The notes under the pieces: generated by a model
What the model saw: only the letters and a program-made list of their open reading frames with translations
The model's database searches: none
Told to the model about the DNA's origin: nothing
NCBI GenBank assembly: GCA_017861475.1
Contig: JAGFXV010000007.1
Span: 1 to 15,619 of the forward strand
From: Bacillota bacterium
GTDB lineage: Bacteria > Bacillota > Syntrophomonadia > Syntrophomonadales > Syntrophomonadaceae
Reading direction: 5' to 3'
DNA: 15,619 nucleotides
Made by a program: the position numbers and the translations under genes
Part shown: positions 7,269 to 15,105 of the stretch, piece after piece
How positions within the stretch are numbered: position 1 is the stretch's first letter
How the letters are laid out: each line of letters opens with the position of its first letter

Positions 7269-8342
7269 ATGGTACATACGGTATTGATTGTAGATGATAA
7301 GGCTGAAAACATAGACATATTAAAAAGCATTCTCGGTGAAGAATATAATATAAAAGTAGCTATTAATGGGCAAATGTGTATAAAGGCAGCAGAAAAGACC
7401 ATGCCTGATATTATACTGCTCGATATAATGATGCCCGATATGAATGGATATGAAGTATGTACCAGACTGAAAGCCAACCCGATCACGCACAACATACCCG
7501 TTATATTTGTCACGACCAAAGACCATGAATTAGATGAAGCCAAGGGCTTTGAAGTTGGTGCTGTAGATTATGTCACCAAGCCGGTGAGCCCCTTGATTGT
7601 AAAAGCAAGAATAAGAACCCAGCTTGCGCTTAAAGATCAAAACGCAGAATTGGAACGCAAGGTTGCTTGCCAAACAAAGGAAATATATGAAACACGGCTT
7701 GAGATAATCAAAAGATTGGGTCTTGCCGCCGAGTTTAAGGACTTTCAAACCGGGCTGCATATTGAACGAATGAGCAAATATGTTTACTATATTGCAAAAG
7801 CTTACGGTCTAAACGAAACACATGCCAATTTGCTGCTTAATATTGCACCATTGCATGATATCGGCAAAATCGGGATACCGGAGCATATTCTATTAAAGCC
7901 GGGAAAGCTTACTGATGACGAATTTGAAATTATCAAAACACATTGCGAGATGGGTGCACAAATTATTGGTAATCATGATGAGGATTTGTTGAAAGCTGCT
8001 AAAATCGTTGCCATACAGCACCATGAGAAATGGAACGGCACTGGGTACCCATACGGATTATCAAAAGATAATATACATATATATGCCAGAATAGCCGCTG
8101 TTGCAGATGTTTTTGACGCCTTGTCAAACGAAAGACCATATAAACATGCCTGGAGTAATGAAAAGGTCATTGAATATTTAATGAATGAAAGCGGAAATCA
8201 TTTTGATCCGATGGTTGTCAACGCTTTCATTAAATGCATTGATAATATTTATGAAGTGAAAGAAAAGTTTAGTTATTGGAAAAGGGATACTCAGGAGAGT
8301 CTGTCCCGAACTTTGTGTAAAGTCCAAAACGATGCAAAATAA
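7269..8342 (+). CDS. REC-HD-GYP response regulator, predicted cyclic-di-GMP phosphodiesterase
   Basis: A 357-residue output protein. The receiver domain (about 1-120) has D9/D10, phosphoacceptor D52 in L-L-D-I-M-M-P, V-T-T81-83 and K104-P. A helical linker (about 120-148) joins it to an HD-GYP domain (about 148-335). That domain has H196-D197-I-G-K-I-G-I-P, H225, H251-H-E-K-W-N-G-T-G-Y-P261 and D280, so the metal-binding and GYP residues are all present and hydrolysis of cyclic-di-GMP is expected. The start is ATG 7269; a GAGGTGA lies across the preceding gene's stop, which points to coupled translation with the histidine kinase. It is the last gene of the stressosome operon and the only obvious output. 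Its phosphodonor is presumably the Hpt domain encoded upstream. A long hairpin follows. Confidence 0.93.
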   Translation: MVHTVLIVDDKAENIDILKSILGEEYNIKVAINGQMCIKAAEKTMPDIILLDIMMPDMNGYEVCTRLKANPITHNIPVIFVTTKDHELDEAKGFEVGAVDYVTKPVSPLIVKARIRTQLALKDQNAELERKVACQTKEIYETRLEIIKRLGLAAEFKDFQTGLHIERMSKYVYYIAKAYGLNETHANLLLNIAPLHDIGKIGIPEHILLKPGKLTDDEFEIIKTHCEMGAQIIGNHDEDLLKAAKIVAIQHHEKWNGTGYPYGLSKDNIHIYARIAAVADVFDALSNERPYKHAWSNEKVIEYLMNESGNHFDPMVVNAFIKCIDNIYEVKEKFSYWKRDTQESLSRTLCKVQNDAK

Positions 8343-8350
8343 GGTGTTAT

Positions 8351-8393
8351 TTTAAAGGGACAATTGACTATGTAAGTCAGTTGTCCCTTTAAA
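8351..8393. terminator. Long hairpin between convergent operons, probably bidirectional terminator
   Basis: A 19-bp stem with a single T-G wobble: 8351-8369 pairs with 8375-8393 around the loop ATGTA. The stem ends in TTTAAA on both sides, so it offers a T run to transcripts from either direction. It lies 8 bases after the HD-GYP gene and 75 bases beyond the end of the convergent proA, the expected position for a shared terminator. Confidence 0.85.
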
Positions 8394-8468
8394 CGCGGTT
8401 TATTCCCATAAAATGATCAATTGAAGATTGCCAGGTTTACGTGGCTCTCCTGTGAAACTGCAGTTTGT

Positions 8469-9728
8469 TTATCTAATCTGACCGTCGCCGTAAATTACAA
8501 ATTTGGTGGTAGTCAGTTCTCTCAAGCCCATCGGTCCGCGGGCATGCAGTTTCTGCGTACTGATCCCCATTTCTGCGCCGAATCCAAATACATTGCCGTC
8601 GGTGAAACGGGTCGAAGCATTGGCATAAACTGCGGCCGCATCCACCCTGGCCATAAATGTCCGCACCGCCGTATAGTTTTCGCTGACAATAGCCTCACTG
8701 TGACCGGTCCCATACTGGTTGATATGATCGATCGCTTCCTCCAGACTGTCCACAACCTTGACGGCCATGATCAGTTCAAGATATTCCGTCGCCCAGTCCT
8801 CCTCGGTGGCCTCAATCAGACCGGATACGATCCGGCGGGTTGTCTCACAGCCGCGGATCTCCACCCCGGCCGCCTGCAAATCAGCGATGATTCCTGGCAG
8901 AAATTCCTCAGCAACTTTTTTATGCACCAGCAGCGTTTCTGCCGCATTGCATACCGAAGGCCGCTGCACCTTGGCATTGTGAACGATGGGCAGGGCTTTG
9001 GCATAATCGCCGTATTCATCAATATAGACATGACAATTACCCATGCCGGTCATGATCACCGGTACGGTAGCATTTTCAAGCACTGCTTTTTTCAAGCCTT
9101 TGCCGCCGCGGGGAATCAACACGTCGAGATAATCATTCATCTTCATCATAAAAAGAACTGCCTCGCGGTCTTCACTGTCCACCAGTTGAATGGTGCCTTC
9201 CGGCAGGCCGCATTCCATCGCCGCTGCAGATATGATGCGGGTGATGATCCGGTTGGAGTTTAAGGCTTCCTCTCCGCCGCGCAGAATGATGGCATTGCCT
9301 GACTTAAGGCAGAGACTGGCAGCGTCGGCAGTTACATTGGGACGCGATTCATAAATAATGCCGATGACTCCGAGGGGCGTTCTGATCCGGCCAATATCCA
9401 GCCCGTTGGGACGGTGGTGCATTTCCAGCATCTCACCGATTGGATCGGGCAAAGCTGCAATTTCTCTTAATCCCTGAGCCATATCCCGGATACGGGTTGG
9501 GTTTAGCGCCAGCCGTTCAAGCAAGGCTCTGGTCAAACCCTGTTTCTCGCCTTGTTCAAGATCGATTTGATTGGCGGCGATGATCTCTTCCGTCTGCTTT
9601 TCCAGTTGCTCCGCCATATTATATAAAGCTTCATTTTTCATATCCGTCCCGGCGGTAGCTAAAAAGCGGGATGCAAGTTTTGCCTTGCGGCCCTGTTCCA
9701 GTAAAATGGTTTCCATTTCCCTGTTCAT
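8469..9728 (-). CDS. proA: Gamma-glutamyl phosphate reductase (glutamate-5-semialdehyde dehydrogenase)
   Basis: A 419-residue NADPH-dependent enzyme that reduces gamma-glutamyl phosphate to glutamate-5-semialdehyde, the second step of proline synthesis from glutamate. It has the ProA signatures G-V-I-G-I-I-Y-E-S-R-P-N-V-T (about 120-133), L-K-S-G-N-A-I-I-L-R-G-G (141-152), the catalytic cysteine C260 in Q-R-P-S-V-C-N-A-A-E-T, and the C-terminal F-T-D-G-N-V-F-G-F-G-A-E-M-G-I-S-T-Q-K-L-H-A-R-G-P-M-G-L block. Length is normal for the family. ATG 9728 has an excellent AGGAGG 9 bases upstream. It lies 12 bases after proB, so the two form an operon. On the opposite side it converges on the stressosome operon. 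Confidence 0.97.
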   Translation of the reverse strand: MNREMETILLEQGRKAKLASRFLATAGTDMKNEALYNMAEQLEKQTEEIIAANQIDLEQGEKQGLTRALLERLALNPTRIRDMAQGLREIAALPDPIGEMLEMHHRPNGLDIGRIRTPLGVIGIIYESRPNVTADAASLCLKSGNAIILRGGEEALNSNRIITRIISAAAMECGLPEGTIQLVDSEDREAVLFMMKMNDYLDVLIPRGGKGLKKAVLENATVPVIMTGMGNCHVYIDEYGDYAKALPIVHNAKVQRPSVCNAAETLLVHKKVAEEFLPGIIADLQAAGVEIRGCETTRRIVSGLIEATEEDWATEYLELIMAVKVVDSLEEAIDHINQYGTGHSEAIVSENYTAVRTFMARVDAAAVYANASTRFTDGNVFGFGAEMGISTQKLHARGPMGLRELTTTKFVIYGDGQIR

Positions 9729-9740
9729 GCTGCTCTCCTC

Positions 9741-10871
9741 CTACAAACACTTTACCCAGAGATTGTCCCTATGGATGACTTCATCATAGTCCTTGGTGCC
9801 CAGTATTTTTTCGATTTCACTGGATTTTTGCCCGGCGATCTGGCGGATCTCACTGCTGCTGTAATTGGCCAGGCCCCGGGCGATCTCCTTGCCGACCGTA
9901 TTAATGACGCCGATCACCGTACCCCGGTCAAAATCACCTTCAACGGTCACCACGCCGGATGACAGCAAACTTTTGCCCCGGTTCAGCAAAGCCAGTTCCG
10001 CGCCATGGTCGACCTGGATCTGCCCGTGTTCCGCCGAGCCAAAGGCCAGCCATTTTTTGCGGGAAGGCATTTTTTCTTCGCGCGGCACAAAAACCGTGCC
10101 CAGTTCTTCTCCGGCTATGATCCGGCGAATGATATTCCGCTCGGCTGAGTTGGCAATGACCATCGGGATACCGGCGGCCATGCAATTGCGGGCTGATTTC
10201 AGCTTGGTCAGCATCCCGCCGCTGGCAAAGGTTGTGCCCCGGGACACCGCATTGGCTTCCATTTCATCGGTCACTTCGTAGACTTCATTTTGCCGGCAGG
10301 CATTTTTATTGGTGCGCGGATCACTGTCATACAGTCCGTCTACATCAGACAGAATAATGAGAAGATCGGCGTTTATGATCCCGGCCACCATGGTGGACAA
10401 GGTATCGTTGTCCCCGATTTTGATCTCTTCTACCACCACCGTATCATTTTCATTGATGATGGGAATGACCTGCATGTTTAGAATGGCCAGCAGGGTGTTG
10501 GTCGCATTCAAATAGCGGATCCTTTCATCCAGGTCTTCACGGGTCAGCAAAACCTGAGCTACCGTCTTGCCGTAATCAGCGAAAAACTTCTCATACATAT
10601 GCAGCAATCGGCCCTGCCCGATGGCTGCCAAGGCTTGCTTTTCCGGCAGCGTCTTGGGAATTTTCTTCATTCCCATTCTGCTTGCTCCGGTTCCGATCGC
10701 ACCCGAGCTGACCAATACCACTTCAATATCCCGGTTATGCAAATCAGCCAGTTCCCTGACCAGTCTTTCCATGCGTTCCAGATTCGGCTGCCCGTTGGCA
10801 TGGATGAGGGTACTGGTGCCAACCTTCACGACCAGCCGTTTGATATCTTTAAATTCTCCCCTGATATTCAT
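9741..10871 (-). CDS. proB: Glutamate 5-kinase with C-terminal PUA domain
   Basis: A 376-residue kinase that phosphorylates glutamate to gamma-glutamyl phosphate, the first and normally proline-inhibited step of proline synthesis. The amino-acid-kinase domain shows V-V-K-V-G-T-S-T-L near the N terminus, L-V-S-S-G-A-I-G, N-E-N-D-T-V, I-L-S-D-V-D-G-L-Y and G-G-M-L-T-K. The last roughly 100 residues form a PUA domain (D-H-G-A-E-L-A-L-L-N-R-G-K-S-L-L-S-S-G-V). The open frame reaches a GTG at 10883, but that codon overlaps the GGGGTGG that serves as ribosome-binding site 8 bases before ATG 10871, so ATG 10871 is chosen. It is followed at 12 bases by proA and preceded by obg, probably one transcript. 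Confidence 0.96.
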   Translation of the reverse strand: MNIRGEFKDIKRLVVKVGTSTLIHANGQPNLERMERLVRELADLHNRDIEVVLVSSGAIGTGASRMGMKKIPKTLPEKQALAAIGQGRLLHMYEKFFADYGKTVAQVLLTREDLDERIRYLNATNTLLAILNMQVIPIINENDTVVVEEIKIGDNDTLSTMVAGIINADLLIILSDVDGLYDSDPRTNKNACRQNEVYEVTDEMEANAVSRGTTFASGGMLTKLKSARNCMAAGIPMVIANSAERNIIRRIIAGEELGTVFVPREEKMPSRKKWLAFGSAEHGQIQVDHGAELALLNRGKSLLSSGVVTVEGDFDRGTVIGVINTVGKEIARGLANYSSSEIRQIAGQKSSEIEKILGTKDYDEVIHRDNLWVKCL

Positions 10872-10879
10872 TATATTGT

Positions 10880-10886
10880 CCACCCC
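10880..10886 (-). promoter_or_regulatory. Shine-Dalgarno placing the proB start
   Basis: GGGGTGG on the minus strand, 8 bases before ATG 10871. It covers the upstream in-frame GTG (10883), which is therefore an unlikely start. Confidence 0.6.
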
Positions 10887-10915
10887 AACTGTCTTATCTA
10901 TTTGTTTATTGTTTA

Positions 10916-12184
<1,269 letters not shown>

Positions 12185-12640
12185 TCACCTCTTATCAATG
12201 CGAATCTGGCGGGATTCATCCGCCCAGCTGTCGCAGCTGAAATACATTTCTATAGCGGTTTCTTCCTCGTGGATGGAGATATATAAAACAGGATCGTCGT
12301 CCTCTCCTGGCGGAATATCCTTCTGCAAGACAATGATACTGTTTACCGGTTCATTGTTGTCTTTCAGATACCGGGCCGACTTTACATCCAGATCATCATA
12401 CACAAGTATGATTCCCATATCTCTGGCCTTTAACAACTGTTCATAAAAATACAGGGCATCTTGCGGAGCGACCGATTCAAAGATGATCCTTTCCTGATTG
12501 AGCTGGTTGATAATTTCCTTGATATAAGATTTTATCTGTTCCTCCCAGCCCAATTCCAGATATCCGCTGATCACCTGCAGATGATTGGCATAATCATGCC
12601 GCACTCTGCGCAGCAAATTCACCATTTGTCCGGCCTCCAT
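12185..12640 (-). CDS. Spo0B-like sporulation phosphotransferase
   Basis: A small (151-residue) protein with a Spo0B-type alpha-helical dimerisation domain. The motif R-H15-D-Y-A-N-H-L-Q-V-I-S-G-Y-L-E-L-G matches the phosphorylatable-histidine helix of Spo0B and of the SPOB_a-type histidine kinases; H15 is the predicted phosphoacceptor. The C-terminal half is a short alpha/beta region without an ATP-binding N box or GxG, as in Spo0B, which relays phosphate from Spo0F to Spo0A. Its position directly upstream of obg and downstream of rpmA is the Spo0B position in Bacillus. It is shorter than Bacillus Spo0B (about 190 residues). Of the possible starts (TTG 12664, ATG 12643, ATG 12640), ATG 12640 has the best spacing, 7 bases, from AAGGGGG. 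A phosphorelay role is inferred; in many Clostridia Spo0A is activated directly by kinases. Confidence 0.75.
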   Translation of the reverse strand: MEAGQMVNLLRRVRHDYANHLQVISGYLELGWEEQIKSYIKEIINQLNQERIIFESVAPQDALYFYEQLLKARDMGIILVYDDLDVKSARYLKDNNEPVNSIIVLQKDIPPGEDDDPVLYISIHEEETAIEMYFSCDSWADESRQIRIDKR

Positions 12641-12647
12641 CATCAAA

Positions 12648-12655
12648 CCCCCTTC
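12648..12655 (-). promoter_or_regulatory. Shine-Dalgarno of the Spo0B-like gene
   Basis: GAAGGGGG on the minus strand. It lies inside the longer open frame that begins at TTG 12664, and 7 bases before ATG 12640 (4 before ATG 12643), so the TTG start is unlikely. Confidence 0.55.
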
Positions 12656-12713
12656 AATAGGCAAAAGTCACATGTTCATTTGTTATAAACATAAGCTTAT
12701 TCCTTATAATAGC

Positions 12714-12738
12714 AAAAACCCCTGAAATACTCCAGGGG
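12714..12738 (-). terminator. Intrinsic terminator after rpmA
   Basis: On the minus strand CCCCTG and CAGGGG form a 6-bp GC-rich stem (12738-12733 with 12724-12719) with an 8-base loop, followed at once by TTTTT (12718-12714). It separates rplU-rpmA from the Spo0B-like-obg-proBA genes, which therefore likely have their own promoter or depend on read-through. Confidence 0.8.
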
Positions 12739-12773
12739 CCCAGTTCGATGATAAAAGCAAATCTCTGTATCAA

Positions 12774-12822
12774 AAAGTCCGCTCAATAAACGTACTTTAG
12801 GTACGCCTCAATCGCGGACTTT
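12774..12822 (-). repeat. Nested palindrome, possible terminator or interspersed repeat
   Basis: A two-level hairpin. The outer arms AAAGTCCGC (12774-12782) and GCGGACTTT (12814-12822) pair perfectly, and the inner arms CGTAC (12791-12795) and GTACG (12801-12805) pair around a 5-base loop. The interior sides are 8 bases each and contain the same hexamer, CTCAAT, in direct orientation (12782-12787 and 12807-12812). On the minus strand the outer stem ends in a T run, so it could work as a terminator for rpmA in addition to the one 36 bases further on. The layered structure is more elaborate than a normal terminator and may be a mobile or repetitive intergenic element. Confidence 0.65.
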
Positions 12823-12876
12823 CATCATGCTTTGATCTTTACTCTTGTCATCGATCTGGTTTATTAAACCTAAAAT

Positions 12877-13149
12877 CTATACGGTAGCGCTTTCGTCAAC
12901 CGGATATACGCTGACTTGTTTTCTGGTTTTGTCTTTTCTCTCAAATTTGACTTTACCGTCAACAACCGCAAACAGAGTATCATCTCCGCCGATCATAACG
13001 TTGTTGCCCGGATGGATCTTGGTTCCTCTCTGCCGAACCAGAATGTTGCCGGCTCTTACTACTTGACCATCATATCTTTTGACGCCCAGTCGTTTGGATT
13101 CACTGTCGCGTCCGTTTCTTGTACTGCCAACACCTTTTTTATGAGCCAT
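12877..13149 (-). CDS. rpmA: 50S ribosomal protein L27
   Basis: A 90-residue L27, recognised by [22 protein letters not shown] and the [11 protein letters not shown] block. The flexible N-terminal tail reaches the peptidyl-transferase centre of the 50S subunit. The open frame continues upstream to an ATG at 13170, but this runs through a GGGAGGTG that is the ribosome-binding site for ATG 13149; the shorter form also fits the conserved MAHKKG start. Unlike many Firmicute L27 proteins it has no leader ending in two phenylalanines for cleavage by Prp. It is co-transcribed with rplU, 87 bases upstream. Confidence 0.97.
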   Translation of the reverse strand: MAHKKGVGSTRNGRDSESKRLGVKRYDGQVVRAGNILVRQRGTKIHPGNNVMIGGDDTLFAVVDGKVKFERKDKTRKQVSVYPVDESATV

Positions 13150-13236
13150 GATTACACCTCCCAGTGTCACTTTATAATAAGGCTTACAATTGTTAATTGA
13201 AAAATAATATTCCCAGTGTAGATCTGGATTTATTAT

Positions 13237-13548
13237 TTAACCTTCGATCTTTTCGATCAAAAGTCTGGTATAGGCCTGACGATGACCCTGTTTTTTGCGT
13301 TCATTCTTGCGTCTCTTGTACTTGTAGACGGTAATTTTTTTGCCCCGTCCTTGTTCCAGCACAGCAGCCGTAACTTTTGCACCTGCTACCAAAGGATTGC
13401 CGACCTTGGTTCCATTGTCATCCTTAAGCATTAAAACCTGATCCAGGGTCACTTTGTCCCCGGCTTCAGCTTGCAGCTTTTCAACTTTGACCATTTCCCC
13501 TTCGGTTACCTTGTACTGTTTGCCACCTGTTTGAATAATTGCGTACAT
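13237..13548 (-). CDS. rplU: 50S ribosomal protein L21
   Basis: A 103-residue L21, recognised by [14 protein letters not shown] at the start and [22 protein letters not shown] near the end. It binds 23S rRNA in the large subunit. ATG 13548 has GGAGGTG at a good distance; the longer frame to 13563 runs through that site and is rejected. It is the first gene of a two-gene ribosomal operon with its own promoter and structured leader. Confidence 0.97.
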   Translation of the reverse strand: MYAIIQTGGKQYKVTEGEMVKVEKLQAEAGDKVTLDQVLMLKDDNGTKVGNPLVAGAKVTAAVLEQGRGKKITVYKYKRRKNERKKQGHRQAYTRLLIEKIEG

Positions 13549-13642
13549 ACTACACCTCCACATCTTTCAGACTCGCCGGTCATCAGGCAGGCTCAGCCAT
13601 TTTAAAACCTGGACCGTGCGGTTGCAAAAACGTGCAACCCAC
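13549..13642 (-). ncRNA. Structured 5' leader of rplU (L21-leader-like)
   Basis: The roughly 94-base untranslated leader starts with a strong hairpin, GTG-GGTTGCA / TGCAACC-(G)-CAC (13642-13616, loop of 6), followed by an A/T stretch, a second G/C-rich region (GGCTGAGCC, then ACCGGC) and the GGAGGTG of rplU. Firmicutes often carry an autoregulatory L21 leader in exactly this place, and this is the likely class. The assignment rests on position and hairpins and not on a covariance-model match. Confidence 0.55.
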
Positions 13643-13647
13643 AGCTT

Positions 13648-13676
13648 AGACTATCACAATTTAAAACTGCCGTCAA
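13648..13676 (-). promoter_or_regulatory. Sigma-A promoter of rplU-rpmA
   Basis: On the minus strand TTGACG (13676-13671), a 17-base spacer and TAGTCT (13653-13648), preceded by TG-A, make a good extended -10 promoter. The -35 box begins two bases after the rng stop codon. Transcription would begin near 13641, at the base of the leader hairpin. Confidence 0.7.
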
Positions 13677-13677
13677 G

Positions 13678-15102
13678 TTACGTACTGTGCAGATTATATT
13701 CTTCAATACCCATATTGCTGTTCTCTTCAAATCTGATCTTTTTGCCGGTTTTTTTGCGGATATAATTGAGATTGGTATCTTCGTTCATTATGTATTGCAA
13801 CAGTTGCGGATGAGCTTCGCAGACGATCTCCTCGCTCTCCAGATATCCCATATTGGCCAGCTTGCGTTTGACCTCGCAGGCCAGGGCAAAGAGATTAATG
13901 GTGCGGCCTCGGCCATGACAGGTCATGCATTCGTCCGTAAATATCTCGGAAATGCCGTAACGGGATTTTTTACGGGTCATTTCCAAAAATCCCAGCTGGG
14001 TCATACCCATGATACGGTTATGCGCTTTGTCTTTTTCCAGTTCCTGACGCAGGATGGAAATAACATTATCTTCGTTATTCTTGTCCTGCATGTCAATAAA
14101 ATCGATCAGGATGATCCCGCCAATACTGCGCAGCCGCAGCTGCCGGGGTATTTCCAGCGCCGCCTCAAGATTCAGCTTGTAGACGGTTTCTTCAAAATTA
14201 TCTTTGCCGGTAAACTTGCCGCTGTTGACATCGATCACGGTCATGGCTTCGGTTACGTCAAAAATCAGATAGCCGCCGCTCTTGAGCCATACTTTGCGTC
14301 GCAAAGCCTTGCGGATATCCTTTTCCACACCGTATTTTTCGAACAGATCGCCCTCTTCATATTGCACACTGGGCAAAAAAGAGGTGTTCTTTTTCATCGC
14401 AATAAGATCGATTTTCTCTTTAATTTTGAGATTGTTGGTAATGACCCGGCGAATATCAGCATCCAGATAATCCCGCAAAGCGCGTTCGATGACATCGATA
14501 TCCTCATAAATCAGGCTGGGTGAACTTTGATGGGTGAAACGGGTCTGAATATCCTGCCAGATTTTCAGCAAGTAGTTTAATTCCGCCAGAATTTCATTTT
14601 CCCCGGCTTCCATACAAGCGGTTCGTAAAATAACCCCTATATCCGCCGGTTTGTTATCCTCGATCAAGCTGCGCAGCTGATTTCTTTTCTGATTGCCGAC
14701 AATTTTTCGGGATATGGAGACTTCATGCTGAAACGGCAACAGCACCAAAAGGTGACCGGGGATGGTTATGTCGCAGGTGACCCGGGCTCCTTTTTCTGAG
14801 AAGGCTTCTTTCTTGACCTGCACCATGATCTCCTGACCACTTTTTAGCAGCTGATCAATTTTTTTGCCTTTGCGGTTGCCCGGCCCCAAAACATCTCCAA
14901 CATATAAAAAAGCATTTTTATTGAGGCCAATATCGATAAATGCACAGGAAAGCCCCGGCAGCACATCCTTTACCTTGCCTTTATAGATGTTGCCCACGCT
15001 TTCATCCTGGTCAGCCCAGAAGACTTCCACCAAACGGTCATCTTCAACAATGGCCACTCTTGATTCCCATGGATAAATCTCGCCGATAATGTCCCTTACC
15101 AT
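13678..15102 (-). CDS. rng: Ribonuclease G/E family endoribonuclease
   Basis: A 474-residue enzyme of the RNase G type, without the long C-terminal scaffold of RNase E. Features in order: N-terminal S1-type RNA-binding region (about 38-115, beginning V-G-N-I-Y-K-G-K-V-K-D-V-L-P-G); catalytic DNase-I-like domain with the two metal-binding aspartates D291 (V-I-D-V-N-S-G-K-F) and D334 (I-L-I-D-F-I-D-M); zinc-link C392-M-T-C395-H-G-R-G-R; and a small C-terminal domain. The family trims 16S rRNA 5' ends and decays mRNA. The start is ATG 15102 with GAGGGTG upstream, 3 bases after the stop of the preceding gene, so the two are co-transcribed. The neighbourhood (DUF2344, rng, rplU, rpmA) is a common clostridial order. 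Confidence 0.95.
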   Translation of the reverse strand: MVRDIIGEIYPWESRVAIVEDDRLVEVFWADQDESVGNIYKGKVKDVLPGLSCAFIDIGLNKNAFLYVGDVLGPGNRKGKKIDQLLKSGQEIMVQVKKEAFSEKGARVTCDITIPGHLLVLLPFQHEVSISRKIVGNQKRNQLRSLIEDNKPADIGVILRTACMEAGENEILAELNYLLKIWQDIQTRFTHQSSPSLIYEDIDVIERALRDYLDADIRRVITNNLKIKEKIDLIAMKKNTSFLPSVQYEEGDLFEKYGVEKDIRKALRRKVWLKSGGYLIFDVTEAMTVIDVNSGKFTGKDNFEETVYKLNLEAALEIPRQLRLRSIGGIILIDFIDMQDKNNEDNVISILRQELEKDKAHNRIMGMTQLGFLEMTRKKSRYGISEIFTDECMTCHGRGRTINLFALACEVKRKLANMGYLESEEIVCEAHPQLLQYIMNEDTNLNYIRKKTGKKIRFEENSNMGIEEYNLHST

Positions 15103-15105
15103 TCA

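Noticed and set aside
2296..8342. Classical SigB partner-switching operon
   Set aside because: No gene for RsbU, RsbV, RsbW or a sigma factor is present; the phosphatase lacks an RsbU N-terminal domain and the outputs are two-component proteins.
8421..9263. 280-codon open frame on the + strand opposite proA
   Set aside because: It lies wholly antisense to a clear proA, has no family resemblance and is a by-product of the GC-richer coding strand.
12665..12715. Possible sporulation sigma-H promoter before the Spo0B-like gene (AGGAATA with GAACAT)
   Set aside because: The distance between the two boxes is about 17 bases where about 11-12 is expected, and the second box has a mismatch.
13150..13170. 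Upstream ATG giving L27 an N-terminal extension like the Prp-cleaved form
   Set aside because: The extra seven codons are the ribosome-binding site itself and lack the double phenylalanine of the cleavage motif.
13687..14523. 278-codon open frame on the + strand opposite rng
   Set aside because: Antisense shadow of rng.
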